The notes: generated by a model from the letters alone, not told the origin. Counted from the first letter of the stretch, positions 44,760-54,623 are shown. The stretch is DNA of 64,000 bases from Methylobacter sp. (GCA_030653985.1 JAURYJ010000054.1:1-64000), one strand, 5' to 3'. Numbers and translations are program-made.

Positions 44760-45071
44760 ATGTCGAGTATCAAAATACGCACTAAGCGCAAGGACGGGAA
44801 AACGCAAATCAGGATGCTGATAGCGCACCCAATGGAACATGGCCGTAATCGTGACGCCAAAACCAATGCACTAATCCCCGCGCATTTTATTCAGGAACTC
44901 ACGGTAAAGCTGAATAAAAACGTTATGATTAACGGCAAGATAGGCGCCAATATTTCCAAAGACCCTTTTTTTGCTTTTATGCTAAGAGGCGGCAACGTCG
45001 GCGATAAAATCACCATCAGTTGGCTGGATAATCTGGGCAACAAAGATACTCGGATTCATGTTGTCAAATAA
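44760..45071 (+). CDS. soxZ: SoxZ-type sulfur carrier partner
   Basis: This 103-aa Ig-like protein starts at ATG 44760, 7 bp after the soxY stop. The SoxZ motifs are KTQIRMLIAHPMEHGRNRD and PFFAFMLRGG, then KITISWLDNLG. It pairs with SoxY. The open frame extends upstream into soxY, but the internal ATG gives the normal family N-terminus. No soxABCDX genes are in the window. Confidence 0.85.
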   Translation: MSSIKIRTKRKDGKTQIRMLIAHPMEHGRNRDAKTNALIPAHFIQELTVKLNKNVMINGKIGANISKDPFFAFMLRGGNVGDKITISWLDNLGNKDTRIHVVK

Positions 45072-45148
45072 GGGTGCTACCGAACATTTGCACCGATGAT
45101 TTAAAATAACTTCACCCGATTGAAACCAACGACGAGATAAAAAAACCA

Positions 45149-45340
45149 ATGAAATCTTACCATCAAGATTGTTCATTATGCCGAGTCATGCGTAGTTTGG
45201 CCTTTACCGGGCTAGGAATGGGCGTGGGTGCTGCCATCGCTTATATATTCGGCGCCTCCAGACAAAACATGATATTAACGGGCATCGTAGTTGCCGCAAT
45301 ATTGGTCTTTGGCTTATTTAGTCGTGAAAAGCGTTATTGA
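45149..45340 (+). CDS. Small two-helix membrane protein with N-terminal CxxC
   Basis: This 63-aa protein has a CSLC motif near residues 8-11 and two hydrophobic helices (about 17-35 and 41-56) split by a short basic turn, with a basic end (SREKRY). The CxxC could bind a metal or act in redox. It follows soxZ on the same strand, 77 bp apart. No known family is recognised. Confidence 0.6.
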   Translation: MKSYHQDCSLCRVMRSLAFTGLGMGVGAAIAYIFGASRQNMILTGIVVAAILVFGLFSREKRY

Positions 45341-45499
45341 AAAGACTTTCCCTCGCTAAGAATGAAAATTAAATAACTCAACCCTCTGCTCAAGAGTGAT
45401 CGACTGGTCGCCCTACCATTCCCAGACAGCCTGCTAGTTAATGAAGCTGCCGACCAATTACCGGTTTAATATTGGACGGCTGTTGTTAAAGCATTTTTT

Positions 45500-45539
45500 C
45501 TAATGTATATTTAAAATATTCATTTGAAATATACATTAG
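45500..45539 (+). promoter_or_regulatory. Palindromic operator before the TetR-type regulator
   Basis: CTAATGTATATTT (45500-45512) and AAATATACATTAG (45527-45539) are perfect 13-bp inverted arms spaced 14 bp, ending 9 bp before the regulator's ATG. The position and symmetry suit autoregulation of the regulator and the downstream efflux genes. Confidence 0.75.
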
Positions 45540-45548
45540 ATTTTACCC

Positions 45549-46193
45549 ATGCCCACTAAAATGATTCCGCCGCTAAAAACTCGCCAGCGCTTGCTCGTCA
45601 CTGCTAGCCGAATTTTTGCCAAAAAAGGTTATCAGGATGCCACTATTGCGGAAATTTGCGAGCAAGCCGAAACCAATATCGCTTCGGTCAATTATCATTT
45701 CGGCGACAAGGAAAACCTGTACCTGCAAGCCTGGCGCTATGCTTTTCAGGAAGACTTGCGCAACCATCCCTCTGACGGCGGCATTGATCCAGAAACCTCC
45801 GCTGAAGTGCGTCTGACCGGACGAATCAAATCATTGATAGCCCGAATTGCCGATCCCAACTCCAGTTTTTTTGCCATCGTTCATAAGGAAATGGCACAAC
45901 AAACCAGCCTGTTGCAAAAAATCATGGAGCAAGAAATCAACCCGGAACGCCAAGTCTTAATGGCGCTAATCAAGGAAGTGCTGGGAGAAAAAGCGACCGA
46001 CAAACAACTCCAGTTTTGTCACGCCAGCATCATCGGGCAATGTTTTCACTTACTGAAAGTTAAAAACATGAAATTGAGCGATGAAACCCGTCGCTATGTC
46101 ATGGACTTAAACGATGCAGAAGCCTTTGCCGAACATGTGGTGAAATTTTCATTGGCTGGTATTGCCGCCATTAGACATGACAACCGACATTAA
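45549..46193 (+). CDS. TetR-family regulator, CecR-like
   Basis: This 214-aa protein has an N-terminal TetR HTH (TRQRLLVTASRIFAKKGYQDATIAEICEQAETNIASVNYHFG in the usual arrangement). A C-terminal ligand domain resembles CecR/YbiH (LLQKIMEQEINPERQVLM, CHASIIGQCFHLL). CecR-type regulators control efflux genes, and this one overlaps the outer-membrane factor gene by 17 bp, so it very likely controls the RND operon. Ligand unknown. Confidence 0.85.
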   Translation: MPTKMIPPLKTRQRLLVTASRIFAKKGYQDATIAEICEQAETNIASVNYHFGDKENLYLQAWRYAFQEDLRNHPSDGGIDPETSAEVRLTGRIKSLIARIADPNSSFFAIVHKEMAQQTSLLQKIMEQEINPERQVLMALIKEVLGEKATDKQLQFCHASIIGQCFHLLKVKNMKLSDETRRYVMDLNDAEAFAEHVVKFSLAGIAAIRHDNRH

Positions 46194-47541
46194 CCTAGTG
46201 ACCTACACAAAATCAGTCCTGTTGTTGTTACTGTCTTTAACGGCTGCCTGTTCCGTCGATGTTAAAGATGTTCCAACGCCGGTTAATTTACCGGAAAAAT
46301 TTTCCGTCACCGGGCGCACCAAAATCCCCAATCAATGGTGGTTGGCGTTTAATGATGCCGCGCTTAATCGCTTAATTGATCAGGCACTGAATGAAAATTT
46401 CACCCTGCTTGCCGCATTTAACCGACTGGAACAAGCTCATGCCGTTGCCAAAAAAAGCGGCGCCGAACTGATCCCGGCGGTCAACGGCACTATGGCCGCC
46501 ACGCAAAGGAGCAGCGATAGTTCCACGATGAATAACTTCAGCGTGGGGCTGGCTGCCAGTTATGAATTGGATTTATGGGGTCGTCTTCGCGCCAATCTTC
46601 ATGCAACCGAATTGGACACTCAAGCCGCCGAAGAAGACGTTGCCAGTGCAGCCATTTCGGTATCGGCTGAAATCGCCAGTAACTGGTATAAGCTGATCGA
46701 ACAACGCCAGCAATTAAAGCTGCTTGACAGCCAGATAAAAGTTAACCGCGATAACGTTTCGATGGTAACAATCCGCTTTCGGCTCGGACAAGCCACAGCA
46801 GCCGATGTTTTCCAACAAAGCCAGTTACTGGAATTTGTGATCGGCAACCGGCTAAGCGTTATCGCCAACATTAGGATTTTGGAAAACCAACTGGCTATTT
46901 TAATCGGCAAATCGCCCGGTATCGCTGCCATACCTGAACAGGATAACTTTCCGGTATTGCCGCCTATTCCCGCAACCGGTTTAAGCGCCGACTTGATACA
47001 ACGCAGACCTGATCTTCGTAAGGCCTATTTTCGCATTCAGGCGGCCGACCAACGAATAGCTTCAGCGATTGCCGACCGGTTTCCAAAGCTCAGTTTATCC
47101 GCCGGAATCGACACCAGTTCCCCTGACTTGCAATCGCTATTTAATAACTGGATGGCGACGATTGCCGGTAATCTGGTCATGCCGTTAATAGACGGCGGCC
47201 GCCGTATCGCGGAAGTTGAACGCAATCAAGCCGTTGCTGCCGAAGCGGTGAATAACTATGCAAACGCCCTGCTCAATGCGGTCAAAGAAGTTGAAAACGC
47301 GCTGATCCAAGAGCATCAGCAATACCAATTAGTGCTTAATCTCGACAAACAGGTGCGCTTATCGCAACAGGCCAGCGCCCAGATTCGCTCGCGTTATATT
47401 TACGGCGCGATGGATTTTCTACGGGTACTATCGGCTTTGCTCAGCCAGCAAAGCCTTGAGCGCAATCGCTTGCTGGCACAACAACAGCTCATCGACTATC
47501 GTATTAACCTTTACCGGGCCCTGGCGAGCGGCAGGAACTGA
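46177..47541 (+). CDS. Outer-membrane efflux lipoprotein (NodT/OprM family)
   Basis: This protein of about 454 aa has a lipobox (TAAC) and two OEP repeats forming the TolC-like trimeric channel. Family segments are WWLAFNDAALNRLIDQAL, YELDLWGRLRANL, DLIQRRPDLRKA, and MPLIDGGRRIAEVERNQA. It forms the exit duct for the pump encoded downstream. ATG 46177 is chosen; the frame is open to 46162. Confidence 0.9.
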   Translation: MTTDINLVTYTKSVLLLLLSLTAACSVDVKDVPTPVNLPEKFSVTGRTKIPNQWWLAFNDAALNRLIDQALNENFTLLAAFNRLEQAHAVAKKSGAELIPAVNGTMAATQRSSDSSTMNNFSVGLAASYELDLWGRLRANLHATELDTQAAEEDVASAAISVSAEIASNWYKLIEQRQQLKLLDSQIKVNRDNVSMVTIRFRLGQATAADVFQQSQLLEFVIGNRLSVIANIRILENQLAILIGKSPGIAAIPEQDNFPVLPPIPATGLSADLIQRRPDLRKAYFRIQAADQRIASAIADRFPKLSLSAGIDTSSPDLQSLFNNWMATIAGNLVMPLIDGGRRIAEVERNQAVAAEAVNNYANALLNAVKEVENALIQEHQQYQLVLNLDKQVRLSQQASAQIRSRYIYGAMDFLRVLSALLSQQSLERNRLLAQQQLIDYRINLYRALASGRN

Positions 47542-47578
47542 ACCTTGAATTTTAATTTTTTTATCTTATCCCTTCCCC

Positions 47579-48799
47579 ATGCTTAAAAAACTGATAAAAC
47601 TGCTACCGGCGCTGCTGATTATTATTGCGGCAAGCGGATTGTCTTATTATTGGATGACCAACAAACCCCGAGCCGACCGCGTTCCGCCCAAGGTGAGTGC
47701 GCCGCTGGTAGAGACCATCCAGCCGACCCCTATCAACCACCAAACGGCTATTTACGCAATGGGCACAGTGATTCCTTCACAAAGCGTCAATTTGACGCCG
47801 CGTATCAGCGGTTTGGTCGTCAGTATCAGCCCCAACTTTATTGAAGGCGGTATGCTGAAAAAAGGTGAGCAACTGGTTCAGCTCGATCCTACCGATTACT
47901 TGCTGACCATCAAGCAAAGTGAAAACGAGCTTGCCAAAGCACAATTCAACCTGAAACTGGAACAAGGGCAACAAGCTATCGTCAAACGAGAGTTTCAATT
48001 ATTGGGCACGGATCTGACCGCTCAGGAACAGGAGTTGGTGCTGCGAAAACCGCATCTGAATGCCGCTAAAGCGGCGCTGGCGGCAGCCGAGGCCTCGCTA
48101 AAACAAGCACAGCTGAATTTGGAACGCACCCGCCCGTTCGCGCCGTTTAACGCAATTATCGCCACACGAAATGCCAATATCGGTGCGTGGATGCCTGCCT
48201 TCTCAACCGGGACACCGCTGGCAAAACTGGTCGGAACCGACAGTTTCTGGATTAATGCTTCCATCTCCGTAGATAAATTACACTGGCTTAAAATCCCCGG
48301 CATTAATAGCGACAAAGGTTCACCCGTCAAAATCACTTACGAATCCGCTTGGGGTAAAAATGCTTACCGCTCCGGAATTATTAAACGCCTGCAAGCGGAA
48401 ATTGAACCGGAAGGCCGTATGGCAAAAGTGATTATTGAAGTTGACGACCCGCTCCGCCAAAAAGCGTCCAACAAAAATTCGCCACCCTTAATGCTGGGTA
48501 GTTATGTGCACGTTGAACTGGCTGGAAACAGCCTTACCGATGTAATCGAACTCCCGGAAACCATCATCCATGACGGGCATCAAATCTGGCTAATGACCGA
48601 TAAAAAAACACTGGATATTAGGGAAATCAACCCACTCTGGTCAGAACAAGGTCATATCTATCTGAGCAAAGATCAGTTACCCGATAATGCCGAAATTATC
48701 ACCAGCGACTTACCGGCACCGGTGCAAGGTATGCGTATTAAGACGAAGGACAAAAAGTTAGCCACCATTAAAAACCTATTAATTTCTAATGAAATCTAG
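47579..48799 (+). CDS. RND efflux periplasmic adaptor (membrane fusion protein)
   Basis: This 406-aa protein has one N-terminal helix or signal anchor, then split lipoyl-type regions (MGTVIPSQSVNLTPRISGLVVSI, and ARPFAPFNAIIATR-like), an alpha-hairpin between them (about 100-175) and a beta-barrel domain. It bridges the inner-membrane pump and the outer channel. It starts 38 bp after the channel gene. Confidence 0.9.
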   Translation: MLKKLIKLLPALLIIIAASGLSYYWMTNKPRADRVPPKVSAPLVETIQPTPINHQTAIYAMGTVIPSQSVNLTPRISGLVVSISPNFIEGGMLKKGEQLVQLDPTDYLLTIKQSENELAKAQFNLKLEQGQQAIVKREFQLLGTDLTAQEQELVLRKPHLNAAKAALAAAEASLKQAQLNLERTRPFAPFNAIIATRNANIGAWMPAFSTGTPLAKLVGTDSFWINASISVDKLHWLKIPGINSDKGSPVKITYESAWGKNAYRSGIIKRLQAEIEPEGRMAKVIIEVDDPLRQKASNKNSPPLMLGSYVHVELAGNSLTDVIELPETIIHDGHQIWLMTDKKTLDIREINPLWSEQGHIYLSKDQLPDNAEIITSDLPAPVQGMRIKTKDKKLATIKNLLISNEI

Positions 48800-49096
48800 T
48801 GTTTTCATTCCTGCTTCACTGAGGCTATTTTCACGTTACTAACTGCTTAACGCCAGAGCTTGTCTCTCCACAGGCTGCCACCGTGTAGCTCACGGCAGTT
48901 GGAACTTTTAAATCTTGGCGAAAACTTGGTTATCGTTTTCGATATTTATTGTAGCAGCATGATGACGCAAAAATAAAGCGGTAATTTTCACACCTAAAGG
49001 CTAGTCATAGTTACAGATTTTGAAAGATAATTTTAGATTATCAAGTTCTGTTACTTGCCCTTAGCCTTTCGTCTTTCGCCCTGAACCTTATTATTT
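48800..49096. other. Spacer between adaptor and pump genes, with heptamer block 2
   Basis: 297 bp with no gene, which is unusually long inside an RND operon. CCCTTAGCCTTTCGTCTTTC at 49057-49076 and following bases copy the block before rlmKL (4760-4788). Confidence 0.55.
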
Positions 49097-52000
49097 ATGC
49101 AACCGACAGAAAACAAAGAAAACCAAGGACCGATAAGCTGGATGGCTGGCCACGGCGTGGCAGCAAACCTATTGATGGGCGCTTTTATTTTAGGTGGCCT
49201 GCTGTTTATGTTTTCAATCAAACAGGAGGTTTTTCCTGAATTTGAAACCGAGACCGTCTCCGTCAGCGTTGTTTATCCGGGAGCCAGTCCAGAAGAAATT
49301 GAAAACGGAATTTTGCTGGTTATTGAAGACGCTATCAGCGGACTGGACGGCATCGCCGAGGTCAATGCTAACGCTCAAGAAGGTGTGGGCTTGGTCACTA
49401 TTGAGGCTCAAGGCGGTGCGGATATACAGCAATTGGTTCAGGATATTCAGCAGGAGATCGATCGTATTACCACCTTTCCGGCAGATGCAGAAGAACCCAA
49501 CGTAAAAATGCTGTCCAGAAAACGTCGAAATATGTCGCTGGTGCTGTACGGTAATGCCAAAGAACACGTTTTACATGAATTGGCTGAACAATTTCGCGAT
49601 AAGCTGTTGCAAGATCCCTATATTACCCAGATCGAACTGGAAGGCATTAGACCTCTGGAAATCAGCGTCGAAGTTTCCCAAGAAAACTTGCGCCGTTATC
49701 GCTTGTCGTTAGCGGACATCGCCCAACGCATTCAAAACGCCAGCGTTGATTTGCCCGGCGGTAGTGTAAAAACCAGTACCGGTGAAATATTGATCCGCAT
49801 GAAAGAACGCAAGGATTACGGTCAACAATTCGCCAATATCCCCATTATTACCGCCGCCAATGGCAGTGTCGTTTTACTGGGCGACATAGCCAGCATTGAT
49901 GACGGCTATCAAGATACCGATTATTCAGCCACCTTTGATGGGCAACCGGCGGTCATGCTGCAAGTTTACCGTGTCGGCAAACAAATACCGACACAGATTT
50001 CCGATGCCGTGAAGCGCCAGTTAGAACGTGTTAACGCAGAATTGCCGCAAGGCATAAAAGCCGAAATTCGTTATGATGCTTCCGAACAATATCAACAACG
50101 TATCGACCTGCTGATGCGTAACAGCGCCCAAGGACTGATACTGGTCTTTATGGTCCTGGCTGTGTTTCTGGAATTACGTCTGGCATTTTGGGTAATGATG
50201 GGCATCCCTACCGCATTTCTCGGTTCATTCCTATTGCTGCCGCTGCTGGGTGTCTCACTCAATATGATTTCCCTGTTCGCGTTCATTATTGCGTTGGGGA
50301 TCGTGGTCGATGATGCCATTGTAGTGGGGGAACATTTCTACCACTATCGCCAACAAGGTATGTCGCCAATGCAGGCGGCTATCAAGGGTGGCCGAGAAAT
50401 GGCTGGGCCAGTCACCTTTAGTATTCTGAGTAATATTGCCGCTTTTATTCCGCTGTTTTTTATTCCGGGAGAAATCGGTAAAATATTTTTCATGATTCCC
50501 GTGGTGATCATCACCGTTTTCTTGCTTTCACTGATAGAAAGTCTGTTTATACTACCGCACCACCTAAGCAGATTGCCGCCTTTCAGCAGCAACGAAAACC
50601 AAGGGTGGATTTATCAAAAACAACAGCAATTCAGTTACTTTTTTAAACACTGGGTAGAGTCCGGTTACGGATCGTTTCTTGAGCTGATTTTACGACATCG
50701 TTATTTAACTATTTTGATCTCTGTTGCCTTACTGGTTGGCACTCTCGCCTATGCCTTAAGCGGTCGAATGGGCATGTCCGCCTTTCCAAAAACCGAATCG
50801 GATTATGCCAAAGTCACGGTCACCATGCCCTATGGAACACCGATAGCAAAAACCCAAGCCGTTGCCCTTAATATAGTCACTAGCGCCCAGGAAACGGTTA
50901 AAAATATTAAAAATGGCGACCAGCTGATACTGGGGATCTTTACCGAAGTCGGCAAAAATAGCAGTAACAAAGCAGAAATAAGAGCCTATCTGGCCGCCCC
51001 AGAAATCCGCGAAAAAATTATCAGCACCGATCAATTTAACCAACAATGGCGACAGAAAACGGGTGATATTTTGGGTGTTAAATCGATATTATTCGAATCC
51101 GATGCCGGAGGACCCGGAGGCGGCAGCGCGATTACCATTGAATTAAACCATCCAAAACTTGCCATTCTGGAACAGGCCAGCAAGGAATTGGCCGAAACAT
51201 TACGCGCCTACCCTATCGTAAAAGATGTTGACGATGGCTTCAGTGTCGGCAAACAGCAACTGGATTTTACGATACTTCCCGAAGGTAAAAGCCTGGGACT
51301 GACCGCGAAAAATGTTGCCCGGCAAGTGCGTAACGCCTTTTACGGCGCGGAAGTCTTGCGTCAGCAACGCGGACGTAACGAAATCAAACTCATGGTCAGA
51401 TTGCCGGAAGACGAGCGTATTTTAGAAACCCATATCGAAGACCTGCTGATCTGGACTACCGGCTCAGCATCGATACCGGCACGGGAAATACCGCTGCGCG
51501 AAGTCGTCCAAATCAAGCGGAGCCGGGCCTACATGGAAATTGACCGGCATAATGGTCAGCGCAATGTGCAGGTCAAAGCCGATGTGACCCCACGAAGTAA
51601 AGCCGGTGATATCCTCAATGACCTAAAAGTTGCGGAAATACCCCGTTTATTGGAGAAATACCCAGGCTTGCAATACAGCTTTGAAGGCCAGCAGGCCGAC
51701 ATGACTGAAAGCATCGGCAGTCTTAAATTAAGCTTTGTCTTTGCCATATTGGGCATTTACGCGTTGCTGGCGATCCCGTTTCAAAGCTATGTGATGCCTC
51801 TGATTGTTATCGTCAGTGTTCCGTTTGGCGTAATCGGCGCTATTTTTGGACATTTACTGATGGGCTACGACTTAAGCATCATCAGCCTATTGGGTATCGT
51901 GGCGCTATCGGGTATCGTCATCAACGATTCGCTGATATTGATCGATCATGCCAGCCACCTCAAAAGGCAGACCAGTCACTTGGCCGCTGACATCATTAAA

Positions 52001-52237
52001 ATGGCCGCCATCCAGCGTTTCCGGCCTATTGTGCTAACCACGCTAACGACTTTCGGCGGTTTAATGCCGATGATTCTGGAAACCTCACGGCAAGCTCGCA
52101 TACTGATACCGATGGCTATTTCTATCGGTTTTGGCATCTTGTTCGCCACCTTGATCACCCTGATTTTGATTCCGTCTTTATATGTAGCCATTGATGACGC
52201 AAACAAACTCTTATTCAAGAAAAAAACCAAGCAGTGA
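49097..52237 (+). CDS. RND efflux permease (AcrB/HAE1-type)
   Basis: This 1046-aa protein has 12 membrane helices in two halves and two large periplasmic loops. The proton-relay region GIVVDDAIVVGEH lies in helix 4. The repeated half has LSGIVINDSLILIDHA. It exports drugs, solvents or similar compounds by proton antiport through the adaptor and channel encoded upstream. The substrate is not evident. It is separated from the adaptor gene by 297 bp but is in the same orientation and set. Confidence 0.92.
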   Translation: MQPTENKENQGPISWMAGHGVAANLLMGAFILGGLLFMFSIKQEVFPEFETETVSVSVVYPGASPEEIENGILLVIEDAISGLDGIAEVNANAQEGVGLVTIEAQGGADIQQLVQDIQQEIDRITTFPADAEEPNVKMLSRKRRNMSLVLYGNAKEHVLHELAEQFRDKLLQDPYITQIELEGIRPLEISVEVSQENLRRYRLSLADIAQRIQNASVDLPGGSVKTSTGEILIRMKERKDYGQQFANIPIITAANGSVVLLGDIASIDDGYQDTDYSATFDGQPAVMLQVYRVGKQIPTQISDAVKRQLERVNAELPQGIKAEIRYDASEQYQQRIDLLMRNSAQGLILVFMVLAVFLELRLAFWVMMGIPTAFLGSFLLLPLLGVSLNMISLFAFIIALGIVVDDAIVVGEHFYHYRQQGMSPMQAAIKGGREMAGPVTFSILSNIAAFIPLFFIPGEIGKIFFMIPVVIITVFLLSLIESLFILPHHLSRLPPFSSNENQGWIYQKQQQFSYFFKHWVESGYGSFLELILRHRYLTILISVALLVGTLAYALSGRMGMSAFPKTESDYAKVTVTMPYGTPIAKTQAVALNIVTSAQETVKNIKNGDQLILGIFTEVGKNSSNKAEIRAYLAAPEIREKIISTDQFNQQWRQKTGDILGVKSILFESDAGGPGGGSAITIELNHPKLAILEQASKELAETLRAYPIVKDVDDGFSVGKQQLDFTILPEGKSLGLTAKNVARQVRNAFYGAEVLRQQRGRNEIKLMVRLPEDERILETHIEDLLIWTTGSASIPAREIPLREVVQIKRSRAYMEIDRHNGQRNVQVKADVTPRSKAGDILNDLKVAEIPRLLEKYPGLQYSFEGQQADMTESIGSLKLSFVFAILGIYALLAIPFQSYVMPLIVIVSVPFGVIGAIFGHLLMGYDLSIISLLGIVALSGIVINDSLILIDHASHLKRQTSHLAADIIKMAAIQRFRPIVLTTLTTFGGLMPMILETSRQARILIPMAISIGFGILFATLITLILIPSLYVAIDDANKLLFKKKTKQ

Positions 52238-52346
52238 AAGATTAACCCCTGGGTTTCCAATTCAAGCTAAAATGAGTAACCAGGATTATTGAATAGGCCA
52301 ATCAGCTTAATTATTTCATTATAAACCAAACACCTAAAGAGAACAT

Positions 52347-53195
52347 ATGCTAGTTATTGCTGGATATTTAATCCTCTCTATATCAATTATGGGCGGATTT
52401 ATCGGGGGCGGTGGACACCCCGGCGTTCTTTTTCAACCCTTTGAATTTATCATCATCATCGGTGCTGCTGTCGGTGCTTTTGTCTGCGGAAATTCCATGC
52501 CCGTTATAAAAGCATCCATCAGTCAAGCCACTGCCACTTTAAAGGCTACCCCATACAATAAAGGCTATTATCTTGAACTGCTGCTGTGTTTTTATGCCAT
52601 CACCAATAAAACACGCAAAGAAGGCTTGTTGTCGCTGGAAAGCATTATCGACGATCCGAAAAACAGCTCAGTATTTACGCCAAAAATTCTCCAAGACCAC
52701 CATTTATTGGAGTTTATCTGCGACAATCTTCGTTTGATTGTTACCGGTGTTGAGGTTTACGTATTGGAAGAACTGATGGATCAGGAACTCGAAACCCATC
52801 ATGAAGAAGCCCATGCGCCGGTAAAAGCCATCCAGAATCTCGCTGATGGTTTGCCGGCTTTTGGAATTGTCGCGGCGGTAATGGGCGTGGTGCATACCAT
52901 GGAATCGGTCGGCATTCCGCCCTCAGAACTGGGTAAATTAATCGCAGCAGCTCTGGTAGGAACATTTCTGGGTATTTTACTGGCCTATGGCTTTATCGGT
53001 CCGGTCTCAGCGGTGATGGCAGAACGTACTGAAGCAGCAGGCAACGTCTATAAATGCGCTCAAAAAGGCTTGTTGTGCTGCGCCAAAGGCGTATCACCGG
53101 CCATGACGGCGGAATATATGCGCACCATGATTGCATCCACCATGCGCCCCAGTTTTATGGAATTGGAAGAGCAATTAAGAGCGAATAAAGGTTAA
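52347..53195 (+). CDS. motA: Flagellar motor stator MotA
   Basis: This 282-aa protein has four membrane helices and the large cytosolic loop (about 60-165) that touches FliG. The third-fourth helix region is family-typical (PAFGIVAAVMGVVHTMESVG, AALVGTFLGILLAYGF). It forms the proton channel with MotB. motB begins 6 bp downstream. No other flagellar gene is in the window, as is common for motAB. Confidence 0.92.
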   Translation: MLVIAGYLILSISIMGGFIGGGGHPGVLFQPFEFIIIIGAAVGAFVCGNSMPVIKASISQATATLKATPYNKGYYLELLLCFYAITNKTRKEGLLSLESIIDDPKNSSVFTPKILQDHHLLEFICDNLRLIVTGVEVYVLEELMDQELETHHEEAHAPVKAIQNLADGLPAFGIVAAVMGVVHTMESVGIPPSELGKLIAAALVGTFLGILLAYGFIGPVSAVMAERTEAAGNVYKCAQKGLLCCAKGVSPAMTAEYMRTMIASTMRPSFMELEEQLRANKG

Positions 53196-53201
53196 CTCAA
53201 C

Positions 53202-54110
53202 ATGGCCGATCAACAACCCATCATCATAAAAAAAATAAAAAAAGGCGGCCATGTTCATCATGGAGGCGCTTGGAAACTCGCTTACGCCGATTTCGTTACC
53301 GCCATGATGGCATTTTTTTTACTGATGTGGCTATTGGGTACAACCACTGAGCCAGAACGTAAAGGCATAGCCGAATACTTTCATGATCCTTTTGCGTCCT
53401 CCACAGAGGATCGAGGCGCGGATGTCGGCGATCGAACCAGCATTATTCAAGCAGGTGGCTCAGATATTACCTCGCAAGATCAAGGACAGGTCGACAAAGG
53501 CATGACAGCGGAAGAAAAAGAAATGTCGACTGAGGACATTGAACACCAAGCCGAAGCCATTGAGATGGAAAAACTCGAAGATTTAAAGGAAAAAATTCAG
53601 CATAAAATAGAGTTAACGCCTGAATTAACCGAGTACAAAGATCAGATTAAACTGGAAATAACCTCCGAAGGCTTGCGAATTCTCATTGTCGATGCCAAAA
53701 ACAGGCCCATGTATAAACTGGCCAGCGCCGAAACCGAGCCGCAAATTAAATTAATTTTGAGGGCGCTGGCACCGGCTATTAACGAATTACCCAATAGAGT
53801 CAGCCTTAATGGACATACCGATGCTCGGCCTTTCCCGCCCAACCAGAAAAAATATACCAATTGGGAGCTTTCCAGTGATCGGGCCAATGCCGCTCGATAC
53901 GAATTAACTCAGGGCGGACTTGCCGAAGAAAAAATCTTACGGGTTATCGGCTTATCGTCCAGCGTTGCCTACAATGCCGACACCGAACCACTGGATCCGA
54001 TTAACAGACGAATTTCCATTATCGTTATGAACAAAAAAACCGAGCAGGAAATTGTGCACAGCGTCGGGGACGATACCAATACCAATACCGAGACCGCACC
54101 GCTTCAGTAA
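53202..54110 (+). CDS. motB: Flagellar motor stator MotB
   Basis: This 302-aa protein has one helix carrying the proton-accepting Asp30 (AYADFVTAMMAFFLLMWLLG), a plug and linker region rich in Glu (about 70-130), and an OmpA-like peptidoglycan-binding domain (about 150-290: LNGHTDARPFP, NWELSSDRANAARYEL, RRISIIVM). It anchors the stator. The tail is Asn/Thr-rich (DTNTNTETA). Confidence 0.92.
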   Translation: MADQQPIIIKKIKKGGHVHHGGAWKLAYADFVTAMMAFFLLMWLLGTTTEPERKGIAEYFHDPFASSTEDRGADVGDRTSIIQAGGSDITSQDQGQVDKGMTAEEKEMSTEDIEHQAEAIEMEKLEDLKEKIQHKIELTPELTEYKDQIKLEITSEGLRILIVDAKNRPMYKLASAETEPQIKLILRALAPAINELPNRVSLNGHTDARPFPPNQKKYTNWELSSDRANAARYELTQGGLAEEKILRVIGLSSSVAYNADTEPLDPINRRISIIVMNKKTEQEIVHSVGDDTNTNTETAPLQ

Positions 54111-54162
54111 ACCAAAGCCAAATAAGATGCCTATGAGATAGGCCCAAGCCGCTACTGCACGG

Positions 54163-54603
54163 TTAACGAGTCCGTAAGGTAAAGGTAACCGGCCCGTTAT
54201 TGACCAGCGAAACTTGCATATCCGCGCCAAACTGACCGAATTCAACTGTTGGGTAAAGTTGTTTTGCCAACTGTTGCAAATAGTCGAATAACTCTTTGCC
54301 TTTTTCCGGCGGCGCAGCGGAAATAAAACGGGGTCGATTGCCCGTTTGAGTATCCGCCGCCAGCGTGAATTGAGGAACCAGCAACAAACCGCCGTTAATA
54401 TCCCTCAAACTCAGATTCATGCGGTCATCACTATCGGCAAAAATCCGATAGTTGAGGATACGTTCCAGCAGCCGTTGCGCATCTTTTTGAGTATCCTCTT
54501 TTTCTACCGCAACCAATGCCATAATGCCGGTATCGATTTTACCGATCTGTTGATGATTGACGGTGACTGTAGCGGTAGTGACACGTTGGATAAGGGTGAT
54601 CAT
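54163..54603 (-). CDS. dtd: D-aminoacyl-tRNA deacylase
   Basis: This 146-aa protein removes D-amino acids from tRNA. The cross-subunit Gly-cisPro motif is in NNGPVTF near the C-terminus, and the catalytic Thr lies in PQFTLAAD. In most DTDs that motif is SQFTL; here the Ser is Pro, worth noting. The N-terminus MITLIQRVTTATV is standard. It is convergent with motB, 52 bp apart. Confidence 0.9.
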   Translation of the reverse strand: MITLIQRVTTATVTVNHQQIGKIDTGIMALVAVEKEDTQKDAQRLLERILNYRIFADSDDRMNLSLRDINGGLLLVPQFTLAADTQTGNRPRFISAAPPEKGKELFDYLQQLAKQLYPTVEFGQFGADMQVSLVNNGPVTFTLRTR

Positions 54604-54623
54604 AGGGATAGTTATAATAGACG

